Positions 9,026 to 20,344 of a DNA stretch of 64,000 nucleotides are shown piece after piece (within the stretch, counting starts at the first letter, position 1; each line of letters opens with the position of its first letter). Source of the DNA: Armillaria gallica (lineage: Eukaryota > Basidiomycota > Agaricomycetes > Agaricales > Physalacriaceae). The notes under the pieces were generated by a model that worked only from the letters and a program-made list of their open reading frames with translations, searched no databases and was not told the DNA's origin. The position numbers and the translations under genes were made by a program. The DNA is taken from the NCBI GenBank assembly GCA_037576215.1, contig JBANDB010000013.1, positions 2,170,001 through 2,234,000 on the forward strand, in the 5' to 3' direction.

Positions 9026-11430
9026 ATCAGCTCAAAGCCTCAGCTATAGTCCTCTAAGTATCACTAATGTAAGATAGATATACAATAGTATTATTATAAA
9101 ATCACAAAATCTAGGTGTGAACATGTAGACAGCATATCAGCACTTGTATGCAGGCTGAGACTAATTTAGATAAATATGCATCTGTAATCTATGACATGTG
9201 GTCCCTGGAGATCCAGAGAAACAATATCATGTGTGGGGGTAATCAAAAGAACCCTGGGCATGGCCTAGAAACAGGCTTCAGCCAATGGGAATAGCGAGCA
9301 GGCTTGAAATCCGAAGCATTCCTTGGTTACCAAGTCTAGAATATGATGCTGTCACCCCTGGAGCAGACCCAAAAGCCAAATATGAAGCATGATTGGTGAT
9401 CGAGGATTAAGCAGCTATTGAGTACAAGTCAGCAAGCTACTCTGCTGCTAGGGTGAGTGACATCGACATCACTTAGCTCTTTAAGGATACTAAAAGGAGG
9501 GCCAAGCAACACTCTGCCAAGAGTGTTGTGCCAACTCAGATGAAGGATTATCAGCTGACAAAGAATTTAACTTACTAAAGGACTGTTTGTAATAATCAAT
9601 CACCTGTAGTATAAGTAGGGTAGACTTTCATGTATTAAAACAAAATACCTACCCCCCATGTACAGTAATAAAGTTTCAGTTTGGATCTGGACTTGTTGCG
9701 GCACATAAGAGTTAGTAGCTTCGAGTCTCAGCTAGAACACAAGTTTAGTGAGCTCACAGAGAAATAGAACAAGAGAAACATTTTGGATAAAAACTTTGGT
9801 TTACTTGAGATAAGAAAGAGATTCAGAGGCAGTGATGCTGTGCCCATCTTGAGAGTTTGCTGGATTATATCTGAGAGAGCTCTGTTCCTTTTCTGGTTCA
9901 GTGTAAGAGAGAAATTGTGTTGTGTCGGCCTCTGTGTAGGTCTTGAGTAGTTTTGCAAGGGAATCAGCCAGATTGAGCTGTTCTAGCAGTTGCACAAAGT
10001 GTGACAAGTGTGCACAGTTGGACCTCATAGCACCATTGTTAGAGCAAGCACACTGTGTGTGAGGACTTGCGGGGATGGTTTTTGAGAGTAATTGTGACTT
10101 GATTGGGAGTGCCGAGGGCCTCTAATCATGACAAGTTTGGGTGCCAGGTTTAGCAACTAAGAGACAGGCAGTGTCACACACAGATTAGATCTAGTGGCAA
10201 GTTGTACTTAGCAAGCTCACTGATCAGACTTGGTCATTTTGCAGATCTGCAAATCTGTGTGTTTTGACTATAGAAATATCCTTTGCCTTGAGGGTTGTGT
10301 GGTTCACCATGCTCTCTTGTAAAAAACTTTGAGGAAATAGAGAATTTGAAAATGGCTTGAGAAAAATATGTTGTTATGTGCATCGTTCTAGTGAGCTTGC
10401 TAAGATAGGTTGAGATATTGTTGGCATGCAATTGGAATTAAATCCCTTGCTCCTCTCTGCACTTAAGGAGATTGTGTATGTGTGTGTTTAGTGGGATTGA
10501 GTATAGGTTTTAGTGTGTTCATGCTAGGCCATGCTCAGTTTCACAGGTGCCCATCACCAGCCTCATCACTGGTACAGCATCAATGCATCTCAATTCTGAG
10601 CTATTCTTGTTGGCAATGATTCCATATGAGCACCAACACCTCCATGGCTGCAGTATCTCCTCAGCTCTGAAGATCCTACCCCTGGCAATCCTTTGGCACC
10701 TTCTCACAACAACATCATACAAGTGATGTACAGTCTCATCAACAATCAGAAAATTAATCTAGGGGACAATATTCTTATCTACTTTGCTAGGCATGATGCC
10801 AGCTACAACTGTGCAAAGCCTTTTCTCAAATCTAGATGCAACACAAAATCCTGTCCTGTTGAAGCTCAATCACAACACTTTAGATGCTGGAGGTCATCAC
10901 ATACCCAACATCAGTGACTGAGAGCTTGATGCTCTTTTCATGGGCATAAGATTATATTCATCACAGACTGCTGTTACAATCACAGTTTTCCCCAAACCCC
11001 AGACATAGAAATGTGTAGCATACACCACTACTCTTTCTAATGCAAGAGAGTCATGGACATAAAATAACCAATGTGACCTACATTTTTGTGTTTAAGGACA
11101 GGCTGACCCCACCTCCCCTCCCTCTCCTTCTATATAGGGTAATAATATAACCATATTTGGGTTGCTTAGTCATGGAATTTCATTTCAGCAACTGATGGTT
11201 AGTTGCCAGGTACATGCCAGACCTTGCCATGGATGATGCCAGTGACAAACAAAGACTGAAATGTGTACCAGAAGGTTTAAATGTGTCCATTTTAATCAGT
11301 TTAGTGACTAATGCCTCATGTAAGACATGAAATCACTATATAGGGTCCAAATAGGGTCAGGTAGTTTTGTGTTTAAGGTCAGGGCCTCTACCCCTTTTGC
11401 CAGATTTTAGCCACACATCCCTCTTGTTCT
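9026..11430. other. No recognisable gene: CpG-poor repeat debris
   Basis: Only short unrelated frames (65-76 codons) occur on both strands. A GTGTGAAC-containing patch at 9106-9135 resembles 3476-3505. A pyrimidine tract (ACCCCCCATG near 9651) would read as a polypurine tract on the minus strand. A weak direct repeat, TTGTGTTTAAGG plus TATATAGGGT, appears near 11085-11145 and 11335-11370. I recognise no protein family. Confidence 0.35.
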
Positions 11431-11445
11431 GATGTCAACAATATC

Positions 11446-11742
11446 TTGCACACTGGACATGAAAGGCTGGAACACTTCCTTGATTATCAATCTATCTTCT
11501 TGGATGATTGGACACCAGATATGCGCTCTCATGTATGTCTGGCAGCACATCGAGATTACCAGGCTGCAAAGGAGACCTTGGAAACCAGGGAATATGGTGG
11601 GATTTTCACCAAGATACTTCGTGTTTTGAAGTTGGACAGCTGGAAGAAGGAAACGACATATGTTGGACTTACTTGCCTTCTGAATCAGTCAGACACTCAG
11701 ACTCCAGTTGTTGATGGGGTCCATAGATACAATTGCATTTAG
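11446..11742 (+). CDS. Hypothetical frame of 98 codons, probably a remnant
   Basis: This frame encodes a 98-residue peptide without low-complexity bias (it contains LDDWTPDMRSHVC and REYGGIFTKILRVLKLDSW). A second start upstream in another frame (11432) overlaps it. I recognise no family. It ends shortly before the TA-flanked miniature element at 11801. The moderate amino-acid complexity suggests real coding ancestry, but it has no introns, partner exons or recognisable promoter, so it may simply be a piece of a decayed element. Confidence 0.25.
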   Translation: MHTGHERLEHFLDYQSIFLDDWTPDMRSHVCLAAHRDYQAAKETLETREYGGIFTKILRVLKLDSWKKETTYVGLTCLLNQSDTQTPVVDGVHRYNCI

Positions 11743-11800
11743 TATTAGGTGTAAAAGATCAAGTGTTGGCTTGGGTGCTCTAATGTGAGCATTCTGTATA

Positions 11801-12271
11801 CTGTACTATTTCAACTGTAAGTTCAGTCACTGTTTAATTTTGTTAGGTGTTATGACTGTATTTCATTGAGTTATCAGTTCAGACACTGATGTTAGGTGTT
11901 AGGACTTACCAGTTCAGTTCAGTTCAGCCAGCATGGCTCGAGCTTCAGTGAGCTGAATTGCAAAACCTTAGTACATGTAGTACCATACTCTCAGTCCTTT
12001 ACCAGAATCTGCTTAAGTGTTTCGAGGATAACTGGCATGACACTAAGTTTTGGGAGCAGGAAAATCGGGAGGAAGCCAGATTTACATACATTATTGTACA
12101 ATTATCATAGTTATGCACAAAAAATTAGATTTAAGAGGCAATTTTTGGCCCTATTTTGGTTTGCACAGATGTCAGTTCAGACCCCTCTGTTAGGCGTTAG
12201 GACATATGAAATAGGTTCAGTTCAGAGTCCGCTGTTAGGCGTTAGGTGAATTTACAGTTGAAATAGTACAG
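11801..12271. mobile_element. 471-bp mariner-like MITE, copy 1 (CTGTACTATTTCAAC ends)
   Basis: The left end CTGTACTATTTCAACTGTAA (11801-11820) is repeated exactly in inverted orientation at 12252-12271, and weaker pairing (TTCA) continues inwards. TA flanks both sides (11799-11800 and 12272-12273). Inside there are several copies of GTTAGGYGTTAGG and of TCAGTTCAG. No transposase is encoded. A diverged relative with the same ends lies at 33215-33469. The change from CpG-poor to CpG-rich sequence falls close to the right end of this element. Confidence 0.9.
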
Positions 12272-12799
12272 TAATCATTTTTATTGAAATAAAACGATCT
12301 TTGACCACTGTATGCAAAGTAGTTCGGGCAAACATCATAGCCTAATCTATTGTTCTAGCGGTTGCGCCTCACATTAGCGCGACAACTCTTGACTGCCTGA
12401 CAGCAAGTAGCCATAACTGGCCAAACCTTATGTTCCCTCACAAAACCTGACCAAATAATATTATCTCAGGACCCATGAGGTATGTCTGCGCAAGTGTCGG
12501 GGCCAAGAACCTTCCATACTGACCTCACCACCCGAACAATTCAGTCAATTTGTATCAAGAACTGTGTGAAGCACATGTACGCTCATGACAGTTAGACGAA
12601 GAAGCCTATCTACCTACCTACTGGCCGCCGAGTCGCAATGCGTCAAGCCACCATCAAACGTTATACCAGAATTATATGACGAGTGAGGCCCTTGAATATT
12701 TACCGGTGTCATCGCTAACTCTTCAAGCTCGGAGGATCCAGTTACGATGCCTCGACCCCGTAGTCTGCAAATGCGTAGTCAAGGTCTTTAGCTAAATTT

Positions 12800-13330
12800 T
12801 ATTCCATGGGGTGACGACTCGCTTATCTTCTAGAGTTTCATTCAGAAAAAAGAATGGGCCGCCGTTTTAGACTGCGCAAGCGGTGAGTATGTATTTTTGG
12901 CTATTGTGTTCCGCCACGACTAACGGGTACCGTAGATATCGGAACGTGAACCGTCATAAACAGGGACCAGTCACCATCCCCTCCACTCTAAAATCGCTGT
13001 CAGATTCAACTTCCCTTCTGCGAGACAGAGAGATACTTTCCGTCCATTGATTCATGCAGGGTTTCTTCTGAGAGCCATTTCAGACAGCATAGCGGGTGCC
13101 AGTGAGTACTGATTACAGTTAGCAGTGCGCGTCGACTTGATCTGATAAAATAGATGTTGTAAGTGAGAACGATGGCGGCAAACAAGATCCTTACCAGCCA
13201 TCACCATCAAAAGGTACAGGCCCTTGAAACGTTGATTGGTAGGTTGACTTGGAAGCACAAACCATCTACGGAGGCATCTCTTACCATTTCCATCTGCCAC
13301 CAACCCATCTTTCACTCCCTCGTCTTTGCA
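12800..13330 (+). repeat. Partial A-module repeat (first copy)
   Basis: 12800-13330 matches 15200-15620 in direct orientation and 34560-35000 in inverted orientation. Shared landmarks are GACGACTCGCTTA, the GGGACCAGTCACCATCCC block and CCACTCTAAAATCG. Divergence is high, with many indels. No open frame is conserved between the copies. Confidence 0.6.
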
Positions 13331-14016
13331 CCGTCCTGACCTTGCTCGGCGGACGTCGCGTCAGTGCAAAATCCAATTGTACCACTTCGCTTGAGTCTTA
13401 AAAAAATGACTTCTTGAAGCCCTCATTTGAGGGAGAATGTCGTGGGATCGGTTGAGCTGAGAAGTGCTTGAGTGCGCGTGAACACAGAAGAAACGGGAAG
13501 GACATACCATCCGGACATCTCCTTCAATCTACCCGACGTCGTCATCTCCCCATCTTCGTCTCATCTTCAAGCAGTTCGGGCCTTGCTCGCCGGACGACCG
13601 TACATTGTCTTTGGGCAAAATCTGCTTCAAATCTGTGAGAAGCCGTCGCTGTCGTGCATGGGTATCAAACATCGTTGACCTTGTGTCTGAGTTTGACAAG
13701 CGAGGGTATTGGTTTCAGAGATCGAGATCTGCACGGAGAGTGAGTATCCCTGAACGCCCGTGAGGAAGGAGCTTGAGAGCGTGATCTGAATTGACCACTG
13801 AGTAACACAGCCAAAGTAAAGAATAGATGAACTCACCGGAAATTTGCGAGGACCCCCATATTCATGCGTGCATCTACTGACTCAGACATAACTGGGCCCG
13901 AAGGTCCCTTGTCGCCATGCTGCGTTCATTGATCAGATACGCGTATCTGAAGAGATCCTGTTGTGAAAAGAAAACATGTCAGTAACGATTAACAAGGTTG
14001 AGGGTACATACCAGTC

Positions 14017-14469
14017 TCAACGAAAGATTGTTTCGAGTTCCTGAAGGGAAACGATGGGCAAGAAAGCAAGTAAGCGGCAAAACAAACATACAGTGGCGGT
14101 GGTAGGAAGAGAAGAAGTGCGCTCGTTGCCGATCAACAAGCCCATCCCGTTATGGACATCGACACCCATATCGATCTCAAACGCCCACTGCGTCGTCTGG
14201 CTCAACGTCGAGGATAAGATGAAAACAGAGGGTATCGCTGTAGCTGGTAATAATGAGGAGAGCATAGTATTGAGAGGGAAGGGATGAGTGATTAAGGTCA
14301 CGGAAGTACGCGAATAAGAGGAAACTTCGACTCGATGCGGACAGTCAACAGAACCCCCGGCAGGATCACGGGACACAGGACGCGAACGCGTCCTTTGGCG
14401 GATGACGACCGGAACTAGTGCGAATGTCCGCTTGTCAAAATATCTTTCAACGCCACTAACTTCAGCCAT
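14017..14469 (-). CDS. Hypothetical protein, 150 codons, doubtful
   Basis: This is the longest frame in the 12.3-14.9 kb stretch. It starts MAEVSGVERYFD and has two weakly hydrophobic segments in its C-terminal half (around LPATAIPSVFIL and TVCLFCRLLAFLPIV). I recognise no family. No intron or homologous copy in the window supports the frame, and antisense frames overlap it, so it could be chance. It lies in CpG-rich sequence between two A-module copies. Confidence 0.2.
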   Translation of the reverse strand: MAEVSGVERYFDKRTFALVPVVIRQRTRSRPVSRDPAGGSVDCPHRVEVSSYSRTSVTLITHPFPLNTMLSSLLPATAIPSVFILSSTLSQTTQWAFEIDMGVDVHNGMGLLIGNERTSSLPTTATVCLFCRLLAFLPIVSLQELETIFR

Positions 14470-14929
14470 CCACAGCCGTCCACTCTCGCTGGATGGAGAC
14501 GCGAGTCAGTGAGCCTCTCCATACGAGTGTTTCAGGCAAATATTGCCATCATCCGTGGGTATCTCTTTCTTTACTCTGACCCTAACTTGCAACTGACGAG
14601 CAGATGATCTCCAGACTGGAACCTTTCCTTTGCCCGAAGACTACCGCAACGCGTTCATCGTAAGCCCATTATTTCCTGCCTTGTAGATTCCCACTGACTT
14701 CTGGAGCCCGAAGGGATTCCATGAATACGGCGCACTCACCCCCGGCCTTGCGGGGTCTGAACGACACTCGGGACATCCGCAGTCATTGGATGCGTAAATA
14801 TTTGGCAATGCCTGGCGCGGTGATGGCGATGTGATATCCAGCGGGAGATGCGAGATTGTAAACATTGCCGAGGATTTCATTCCGGCAAAAATCTGACAGA
14901 GATTCCCAGATTTGCAATGAAATTCAGTT

Positions 14930-17900
14930 TAGCGCCTGTACGACAACACCGAGGAAGGTCGAGTCGGTATCGGTCCTATGAAGTCATTGTTGCGGTTTGA
15001 CATGAAGTGTCAATCACAACGTGAACTCGGATCACCCGTAATGAAAGGGATGGTATGTTATTCCATTTGATCTCGATTCTCGACTGACATGTCACTTACT
15101 CCTGCCGCTTCATTAGAATCCTTCCCACTCGTTTCCATTGTCGTGGGAAATGCGACGTTTTGGAACAAGTCCACTGTAAATGAATAGTAAGCTAGTTTCT
15201 ATTCTGTGAAATGACGACTCGCTTACCTTTCAGAGTATTATTCAGAAAAGCGAACGGGCCACCGGCGCAAGTAGTGAGTATCCTTTTTTGATTATCGTGT
15301 TCGGCGGCAATTAACGAGTACCCTAGATATCACGAAGAGAATTGCCGGGAACAGGGACCGGCCACCATCCCCCAGTGGTAGTCCACTCTAAAATCGGTGT
15401 TAGGTTATATTTATATTCTCTGAGATGGAGATGTACTAACCGTCCATATGGCAGCCGTTTCACATAGCATGCTGATGACTATTCGTTCCAGCTAGCAACA
15501 GCTGCCGAGCTGATCTCGTAGCATAGATATTGTGAACGTGAACTGCAACGAATAAGAATCTGATACCCCGTCACCATCGAAAGATCCACAGGACCTAAGA
15601 GCATTGATCTGTAGGTCGACTTGATAGAGTTCCAACAAATTTGACAGTATACCTTGCAGGTTCCTTGCAGAATTCGAAGTCAGCATTCAAATTTTGAATC
15701 CGGCGATGCGCAAATCGAGATTAGGGCAGCAATGTTGCGCCGTCTGGGTCAAAGGTACGTCGATACTTTGAATACCGGTTTTCTATGATTTGATTGAGAG
15801 CTATCCAGGACCCTGGGCGAGGATTTGAAGCAGCGGCGGCGTAAAATCTGACTCTGGTGCATTAGGTTCAATATACCTTCACTTGGCAGCGGACGGGTAT
15901 TGATTATGGCACAAAATCTGATTAGACAGCGATTTGTACATTGCAGCATAACTAATAGAGCCGGTTTTCTGCGATAGTCGAATGAAAAGGATTAGACTCG
16001 TTTACACGTATCTGTAAATGGATCCAAACTCACCTTCAGATCTCTACCGAGTTTCATACTGAAATTATCATTAACCGGTTCCGGTCTCGCCAAAATCAGC
16101 GTAGTTCCTTTGAACCCTGAATGTTATTGTATGTTGAATAGCATACTACCCTGAAAATAGCACGAGAACTCACCGGTAGCAACGTGTCAGAGCCTCCTTC
16201 TCAAACTTGAAGACAAATTCAAGTCCCCTCCATCACGACGATTAAAAGACGAGCCAAGTCGGACGAGTTGACGTTTAAATGAAAGGTCTCCGCCGCACTA
16301 GAGATGATCCAACTTGAGGAACCAGTTCGCAGCACCAGAATATCAAAGCAGCAACATCGAACGAAGGGGCATTAGAAGGATTAGCTGAAAGAAGAATTGA
16401 CAGGGTTTACTCACCCGAATGCGCGCGACGTCGGCCTATGATTGACAGGCATCGCCCTGAAAGACTGGCGTTCCGAATTTAGGAACTTTGAGATAGTTCT
16501 GGATATCCTCTGGGTAAACGACGAGTCCTCCAATAGCTTGAAGTCGAGGAATGAAGGAGTCGAGATGGGAGTAGAAACTAAAGAGGCTTGAAGTCCACGA
16601 GGCACGTGTCCAGTCCGGTCCGATATAGCCACGACGCGACATTGCCTTTGACAGCCACCTCCTCGAGTCCTATCCTCGCTTCTGTAGGCTGCGCTGTCTG
16701 GTTTCTTCCATGTTTCAAAAGCATTGAAGGTTCGGTGAGTATAGTGACCTCCCTATTTGCATTGATCAAGGTTCACTAAATCTCCCCAAAGGTCCCGCCT
16801 CACCAGTGTCCGAATCTTTGAGACTGCATTAGTACCAACCATAATCCCCTCAATTTTCCTTATTTCAAACGCTCACATCCATTCTCTTTGACGGAAGGTT
16901 ACGGGCTATGCTACCCTGGACAAAGGCATCCTCGACCCCCAGCGTTGCAAATACTTTTCAAGAGTTCTATGACGCCGCACTGGTGACCCTGATTGACGCG
17001 TTATCCATTTGGGGGACCACGCCTCGTGTCTTGATGTGCCTGGCCCTTGACTTCATGTTGGTTCGAATGGTGAGTCGATTTTGTTACTTTGCGCACATCC
17101 CCTTGATTCGAGATATGGATGATGTCTGTTTCAGATGTAGTGTTAATATCTTTCATGTGGGATTCTCTCGTTTACGCCTAGCCTTCACCCTGCTACAACT
17201 AATGCTAACTGTTAGAATCGCGGGGCTGAACTCAAACGAAGTGAGTAGCAAATTTGGTTTACATCTGTGGCAAACGCGACATGGGGACTAACTACGAAAT
17301 ATACTAGCTTATATACTACAAATTCCCCGCGGAAATAAGAAAACACGTAAGTGAATCCGTACGAGAACCAAACGGCGACTAACTGTCCGCCATGAGAAGC
17401 TCGGATATCCCACACTAACTTGTCAGTAACCTTCGGCAAGTCGTTGGCAGGAGACTAGTTAGTGATGATGTCACAGAAATAGCTCCATCATCTTCACCTG
17501 TCATCTATGTTCCGCTCTTCCGAAACCTGGAAGATTATAGGGAAGCGAACCGACATAAGTTGAATATCTTTCCAGCACTGTTACTCCCGAGTTCTGACAT
17601 ATCTCGTACCCAGGGACGTATTTCATGTGTGGAATCAAATTTCGACTGACCCTCCCGTAATCTTCTGTATTTCTGACAGCTCGAGTGTCTTTACTTCGAT
17701 GTTCCGGCGCCGAAGTATTATGAAGCATCTTGTGAATCATCCTTCATTTGGAACGGTTCAAGCTCTCCGATGACGTGGCAAACCTACTTATCGTACGTGT
17801 TTCATGTAATTTCACCTAACCTACTACTGATCTCCATCTTCCCAGTCCATCGCAAAGCAGGTTTTCGTCTATCGCAGCTCTGTTTTTCTTTTGTGGGGTG

Positions 17901-18640
17901 ATATTGACGACCCTGAGCATTTTGTGAATTCAAACAGTAAGTGCCATTTCTTTTCACTGCTTATTTGTCACGCTGAAATCATTGTGATCTTCTCTCTTGG
18001 TTCGAATCTGTTTTGAATTGTTGACCACAAGGCGGTATTGTTTCTCTGTGAATCACAAACTCAAGTGCATTGCGAGGCTGAAAGCGGTATTGGCATGGCA
18101 AATTCAATACAACGCAAGTTCCCGAAGATTGCCTGAATACATGGTCCTCCATGTGGCGTGCAGACTTTGAATCTTGCCTGATCGAGTCTCGAAGAATGTC
18201 CAGAGGAACTGGATGTTGAAGAGAACGTTCTGCCATTTGCCTTGCCGTACCTTGGACGCTGGAAAGCAAAGCGAAATCCAAAAATAGCTCAATAGTACGC
18301 GCGCGAGAATGAGATGTTCGGATCCTCAATTTGAACGCGTAGCACTGCCAATTCTTGTGTGTATTCTATTTCAGTCTTTATTTTGGTCTTTGACATTCCA
18401 TCTCTGTAAGAAATTTGGCATATAAAAACCGGGGATGGACGCACTCAAAGTCCCATCTCCCACTGTTCCCTCTCTCTCGTCTTCCCTGGTACTTTTCTCC
18501 CCTCTCTCTGTCCAAGCCTTGAGAGTACGCCATCAGAATTGATGTTAGGGACATATCCCGTGTTTGTTGACGGGCTCGTTGATTTTGCGGGGGGGTCGTC
18601 ACCTTGATTAACCTCAAGGTAAGGCATGGATTGTACCTTT
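14930..18640 (+). repeat. A-module repeat, long CpG-rich copy
   Basis: This 3.7-kb stretch is repeated in inverted orientation at 32158-35225, partly in direct orientation at 45340-46260, and in part at 12800-13330. Landmarks include CGGTATCGGTCCTATGAAG near 14972, the ATCTCGTACCCAGGGACGTA region near 17601, and the TGTTGACGGGCTCGTTGATT region near 18562. Frames inside it (for example 16908-17291 and 17979-18329) are not preserved in the other copies, so I do not call genes. The copy keeps its CpG dinucleotides, unlike most of the 32-kb copy, and is the better guide to the ancestral sequence. It also carries the empty TA site (17582-17583) for the MITE found at 33215. Confidence 0.8.
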
Positions 18641-18699
18641 TTGCTTCCAATTCAATCAGAGTCGTTTAGACTTGAAAAAGGTGTGAACGCGCCGGGATC

Positions 18700-20340
18700 T
18701 CGTGACCGGAACTCTGGGCCGGTGCCCGTTTGGGGAATCTCGTTGATGGCGTTTTCTTCACCTTTGACAGCTACGTCGATTGGCCGCTTGTCGTTGAGCT
18801 CGATGGTGAGCTAGATTTTCCGCCATTAATTTATTGTTTTCCTTATTCTTTCCTTGCAGTATTTGCAATGGCGTCATCCGTCTTGCCAACGGTGGACCTG
18901 GGCGAGAAGGGAAACGTTCAAGGTAAGTGTTGCTTGGCTGCATTATCATTTGCTAATGATTTTCTATATACAGTAGCTCAGAGCCTAGTATCTGAGGGGA
19001 CAGGTAGAGCGAGGCATAGACGTAGAGTAAGGAGTATCGCCGTCGAGCAGGCCTGTGGAATAGAGGTGCGTGCAACCGCGCATTGGTCGTTGACCTTGAT
19101 TCCTTACCTATCTAACCCCAGGGGTCAGCGCTCGATTCAGTCTTCAAAGCTTCACTGGCAACATCTTGTTCACTCCTATCCCTGCCGCTGATATTATCCC
19201 GTTCAACATTGGTACGTATCCTGGCCCTCGTTCGTGCCATCGAGGACTAATGCCTAGGTTAGTACGTGAATACGGACGGCATCGACGGTGGGAACATGCT
19301 AGTAGATACGGGAGAGCACTAATGAAGAAAGGTATGGCTGGTTTTCGGTGTCAGTGTTGTTACTGACCCGGGTCGGTTGGGTCAGGGTCAGATGGGTCAG
19401 ATGAATGGCTGAAGTGACCGACCCTTGACCCGGGTCGGTGGGGTCGGATAGGGTCGGATGGATAGGACAGCATAGTAAGGCAATATATGATATTGTCCTA
19501 CTACTAGTGTACCTCATAAGGCTCCACGAGCTTGTTGAGGTGCCCTCAGAGTATTCTACTGACTCTAACGAGTCAAAGTTGCGCCTTCTGACTTGTTTCT
19601 GACACAGCCACTCGAGAGGGTCGTGTGAGCCATGTTCGTAATGCATGTCTTCGACGTTTGTCAACGCCTTCATCGTTATCTGATACAGTACGAGCTTTTG
19701 TGCTTTGTTCGTTAAAAATCATTGACCGATCCCACTGACATCGAGGCCAATGAAGTTGCGTTCTTCCTTCCATCTGGCAGAGTTTGTGATGATCAGTTCT
19801 GATTTCGGGATACTTTTGTCGTCTCCGGAGCAGCACGGAAATTAAACATTGAAAAAGTTGATTTCCGGCCTACAGGTACGGTCGTTTCCGACTCATTTCC
19901 AACCAGTCACCTGCACTGCCACCGACCCTACCGACCCCACGTATCTCTGCCATCCATCTGACCGACCGGTCTGACCTATCCGACCCGGGTCAAGTCAGAG
20001 GGTCGGTGACCCGACCCTAACAACACTGTTCGGTGTAAGAGTCGCCGAGAAGCTAACCCGATTCATGCAGGAACTGCCGACTACGCCCAAAGAATGCTTG
20101 CGGGCATGCGTGGAGAGGGTCGCTCGTGCGCGCGGATAGTCTAACCGTCAAGAGGAGGTGCAGCGCGGGGAGGGAAAGTCGGACACTTCTATTATTAGCC
20201 TAGATGGGTGGTTTTCGCAACTCGGATGCGGGTTGGCACATCCACGGAGGTGGATTGCGGATGTCGGATGGGACGTCGAGCAGTCTTGCAGCTGGGCAGA
20301 ATGGGTTAGAACAGTACATCCGCGAAGTCGATGTCAATGG
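18700..20340 (+). pseudogene. D module copy 1: decayed pepsin-like (A1) aspartic protease exons
   Basis: Short exon-like blocks separated by intron-like GT-AG stretches recur in six copies in the window. The key blocks read SFTGNILFTPIPAAD (about 19148-19194) and, in the better copies, GGNTLVDTG, ADYAQGM. The F-T-G-x-I-x-F/Y-x-P-I block followed some 35 residues later by hydrophobic-hydrophobic-D-T-G fits the C-terminal lobe of pepsin-family proteases (second catalytic Asp). In this copy the DTG block is followed at once by stops and the next intron is split by a hAT element (19352-20028). The family call is inferred from these motifs alone. The N-terminal lobe with the first DTG was not found. 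Confidence 0.4.
19352..20028. mobile_element. 677-bp non-autonomous hAT element with 8-bp target duplication
   Basis: The ends CAGTGTTGTTA (19352-19362) and TAACAACACTG (20018-20028) are perfect inverted repeats, and the 8-bp sequence TTCGGTGT flanks both sides (19344-19351 and 20029-20036). An 8-bp duplication with CAG-type ends is the signature of hAT elements. Next to each end are clusters of GACCCGGGTCGG-like motifs in both orientations, as expected of subterminal transposase-binding repeats. Homologous D modules have an empty site here (TTCGATGT at 27319-27326). No transposase domain is encoded. Confidence 0.95.
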
Positions 20341-20344
20341 CAGA

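Noticed and set aside
19299..19836. Protein-coding frames on the minus strand inside the hAT element
   Set aside because: They are short, overlap the repeat-rich subterminal region and show no hAT transposase motif.
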